Shown here: in pieces, positions 60,552 through 64,000 of the stretch
How positions within the stretch are numbered: position 1 is the stretch's first letter
How the letters are laid out: every line of letters begins with the position of its first letter
From: Monomorium pharaonis
Taxonomy: Eukaryota; Arthropoda; Insecta; Hymenoptera; Formicidae
NCBI RefSeq assembly: GCF_013373865.1
Contig: NC_050468.1
Span: 23,330,774-23,394,773, forward strand
Reading direction: 5' to 3'
DNA: 64,000 nucleotides
Program-made: the position numbers and the translations under genes
The notes under the pieces: generated by a model
Database searches by the model: none
What the model saw: the letters and a program-made list of their open reading frames with translations, nothing else
What the model was told of the DNA's origin: nothing

Positions 60552-62346
60552 AAGATAGAAAATTTATTACAGAATTGCTATTTAAGAATCAATCGAGAAG
60601 TTCATAAAAAATTGATTGAAAGCACAAAAGAAAAACTAAGAATTGAACATATCTTCAAGATGTATTAATACATCTATGTTATAAGAGTTTTCCGTATTAA
60701 AAAATTCAAATGTTCTTTAAACTATTATCTCTCTAATATATTCGCAACACAGAAAATAGTTTTTATAAATTTTATAAATTCTCCTATCTATAAAACTTAT
60801 GCGGAAACAAATATTTCCTTCGACAATAACTTGAATTCAATTGAGATATCAATTTAGATATTTGTTACAAGATGCTGCATTTAGAATAGAATATGTACAA
60901 AAAATAAAAATTTTTTATGATAAGAACAAAATGCAATTGTATACAAAATGCAATTTAGCTATTATCAATTTTGTTCAAATGTTTGTTCTAATCTAATCAA
61001 TTTAAAACAGTTATAGAATTCGTAGTTTTAATTATATATTTAAAAATTCTAAAATATATATGTAACTACAAAAGATTTTTTTATTAATTTTACATGTATT
61101 ATATTATATAAAATAAATAATATGAAGATTTACGTAAGAGTATGTATACATATACATAATATATACGTATACATATACACATATATGTATTATTATATAT
61201 TATTAATATAGAATATAAATATATTAATATGCATATATAATATTATTTATAAATATAAATTAATGATAAATTATTATGCGCACGCATGTACATATACATG
61301 CACATGCGCATATCATTTCCTGTGTATGTATATAAGCTTACCAAATTATAGTTCATTAAAACTTCATTATAATTCGTCAATTTCATTAAATTTTTTAAAA
61401 ATTATAACATCACTAAAGTATTAAAATAATAACAAAAATGACGAAATTTTTATCAATTAATGTCATTAAAGTTGGTCATGCAATGGAAAACCAATGTCGC
61501 GTGGGCATTACAACAAGTGCACGATAACGACATTCGTAGCTGGCGAATTACGACATCGGTATTTCAAGTTCGGCAAAACATACGATTGTTTGACCTTTTC
61601 GAGGCTGACAATGAAACTTTTAGAACCACCTGGGAGAAATCTGACATTTGAAACGCAAAGCGTCTCTATTTTATTTATTAATGCAAAATAAATATCTAAA
61701 TTAATAGGCTTTGCTATTGCAGCAAATTAAAAAGCGGATTTAATTGAGCAAATTAAAAAGCATTTAATTCATTGCGCATTCCAAAATTATTATCTAAGAA
61801 GATATGTCTATTTCCAGTCACTAAAAAGAAAAAAAGACTGAAAAGTAGTTTTGGCAAAATTCATAATTCAGAATTAATAAAGAAGATTTAATATTAAATT
61901 AAAATGTGAATTAAATTAACTCTTTCATTCTCGAAGAATATCTAAACAATTGTAAAAAAATATTTATTTGCATCATGTATATATTAGATAACAAAGATAC
62001 AATTCATAAAATATCTAGATGTTTTAAAAACATTTAACGACTTTTCTACATATTATCTTTATTGCAATTATATATAATAATTTGCACTACAAAGTTATTC
62101 TACACATTAAAAATATTTTTTTTACCTTTCGATAAATGTACCCAAAATATTTCAAAAGAATTACAATTCTGTGAGTTCCTAAAGTTTATAATGACTTTTG
62201 TTATTAAACTAACAACAATAAATGAAAAGCAATAAGACTCTATGTTAAAGAAGTTTTTAAATACATATCAAAATACGTACTATCTATATAAGCAAAAAAT
62301 GTTTTTATGCTTATTTATAAAAAAATTATAGAATAACTATCTGATT

Positions 62347-62513
62347 ATTCTATTCACAAATATCAAAATATTTTATTTCATAATTTATAAGACATAAAAC
62401 CATACTATAAAAATAAAAAGATTAACATAATATTCTACTCACAAATATAAAAATATTTTATTTCATAATTTATAATACATAAAACCATACTATAAAAATT
62501 AAAAAATTGACAT
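62347..62513. repeat. 85-bp tandem duplication
   Basis: Two adjacent copies of a unit containing CACAAATATMAAAATATTTT, differing at a few positions. Confidence 0.9.
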
Positions 62514-63589
62514 AATAAATAACAAATTTAAAATGTAAATTAAATATGCTAAAAATATCCCCAAAAACACATGCATGCATAAAAATCTTTAATATTTACA
62601 TTATAAAATATTTTACGATCTCTTTTAAAACAAACTTAATGTATAAATATCACAAATTTTTTACAATCTGTTTGAATATATAAGATATCATTGTCTAACG
62701 TTTCCAACAATCTGATATTTGTGCATAGACACATTTATTACAGATATGATTTCTATAAATAATATTCTTCAATAGTTTGATTTCATTTCATTTATTTCAT
62801 GAAGACATCGAGTAAAATTTTATTACATAATTATTATTACATACATAATGATTATGTAATATTGAATGGACTACAATGTCGACAAACCTATCAAATTATC
62901 ACAAACATTCTGATCACGACATTATCACGTGTCGAGAAAAATACAGTCGAGAAAAGATAACTTTGACCAGACTCTTTACCACTAATTGCGTATTACTATA
63001 ACCGGCTTTAATCGATAGATAAGTATTTCTGGCAATAAATGCTAAACGACTTGCACTTGCCGTAACAAATTTACGTGTGTTTAGGGCATCATTTTGGTTT
63101 CGCTGTATCTTACAAGATTTCGCAGTGGCGGCGAAGTCGCGGCAATGGTGTCACGGGTAAAGTCATAGTTAATGCCAGACTTTCTACAGACGAAGACCGA
63201 AAGGCGGAACGTGCTTCGCGTCAAATTGCGCTGGCGATTCTTTCCAAATTCACTTCTCCGAGTACTACTTTGTGCCTCGATGCGCATGTGACGATGTCTT
63301 TCGCCATTCGATCGTTTCGCGTCCAATTTTTTTAAATAGCCGCGCAATTTGTAAAAAACGATTTTAAATAAAACTATAAAATATGTACATATGTAAGTGT
63401 ATATTATACATATATTTCAATATACATATTGTAAATATACATATGCATCGTACATTTATTACAGATATATATATATATATATCAAAATATATATATAATT
63501 ATACACACATAATTATGTATACTTATAAATTAAAACAGGTTAATAAATATTAAAAAATAATGAATTATTATGTACACATTTATACGTAC

Positions 63590-63593
<4 letters not shown>

Positions 63594-63633
<40 letters not shown>
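63594..63633. repeat. (TA)n microsatellite
   Basis: About 20 TA units; a shorter TA-rich run is near 63463-63482. Confidence 0.95.
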
Positions 63634-63637
<4 letters not shown>

Positions 63638-64000
63638 AATAATTTGTAATGCAAAATTCATCATTTTTAATATTCATTAAATTTTTCTAAATTTTTAAAT
63701 TCTTTTACTTAGCATTGTGCTTTATATATATCATTCTATTAATTCAATTCTTTATTTTTTTAGTGTAGCTAGCAACAAATGTACTCGTTTTTGTGTGTAT
63801 GTGTATGTGTTCAAAAAATGACCTTTTAATAATATGTTTAAATAATACATATCCATATAGGGTTGCCGGATGTGACAATAAAATCAAGATTTGGCCAACA
63901 CTAGGCCAAATCACACTAATTATATAATTACATAATTTTAATATTAATTATATATATGTACATAATAGACAAAGTAGAATATTTCTAGCATGAAATAAGT

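Larger units (their letters stand above)
55971..64000. other. AT-rich terminal stretch, no gene seen
   Basis: Open frames near 59000-59300, 61460-61690 and 63075-63340 overlap on both strands and show no domain, splice or codon signal I trust. Contains a T27 run (60520-60546), an 85-bp tandem duplication (62347-62513) and (TA)n runs. Confidence 0.6.

Noticed and set aside
63075..63347. Overlapping 86-88 codon frames on both strands
   Set aside because: Arg/Ser-rich composition typical of antiparallel open frames in GC-rich patches; no splice or domain support.
1..64000. CRISPR arrays, bacterial operons, tRNA or rRNA genes
   Set aside because: Searched by eye for direct-repeat arrays, cloverleaf boxes and rRNA motifs; none seen, and the window is clearly eukaryotic.

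Overview
This is a eukaryotic, AT-rich window (long introns, GT-AG splice sites, many microsatellites and short palindromic transposons). It most likely comes from a hymenopteran insect, probably an ant. That rests on the close resemblance of the receptor protein to bee and ant sequences as I remember them, on the intron structure, and on the mix of miniature transposons; no database was searched. Most long open frames here are accidental. I support three protein genes.

Gene 1 (+ strand, 3186-29462) is a complete nicotinic acetylcholine receptor alpha subunit. It has 12 coding exons whose phases all join, giving 555 residues: signal peptide, ligand-binding domain with Cys-loop and vicinal cysteine pair, four membrane segments and a long cytoplasmic loop. 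It looks like the insect alpha3 (Dalpha3-type) subunit. Its introns hold an (AC)n tract, an inverted pair of hammerhead-ribozyme-like motifs, a possible alternative terminal exon with a pre-miRNA-like hairpin, and a retroelement-like insertion with a 10-bp minisatellite ending just upstream of exon 8. A TTAA-flanked miniature element lies about 230 bp past the stop.

Gene 2 (- strand, 36934-34125) has six coding exons and 358 residues. It resembles ceramide synthase 1 (TLC/LAG1 fold) in length, topology and local patterns, but the invariant catalytic His-His pair is absent. A 143-bp palindromic transposon sits in its second coding intron, and a PIF/Harbinger-like remnant lies just past its 3' end. 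Convergent transcription places it tail-to-tail with the receptor gene.

Gene 3 (- strand, 42094-41443 plus a tentative 26-nt first exon at 49973-49948) is a Spot14/MID1IP1-family protein. It implies a roughly 7.9-kb intron containing several transposon remnants and a GC-rich island next to the proposed first exon.

The rest (1-3100 and 50-64 kb) shows no gene I can defend. It contains palindromic MITEs, simple repeats and small tandem duplications. The genes have no evident shared pathway: a neuronal ligand-gated channel, a lipid-enzyme homologue of the ER membrane, and a lipogenesis-regulator homologue.
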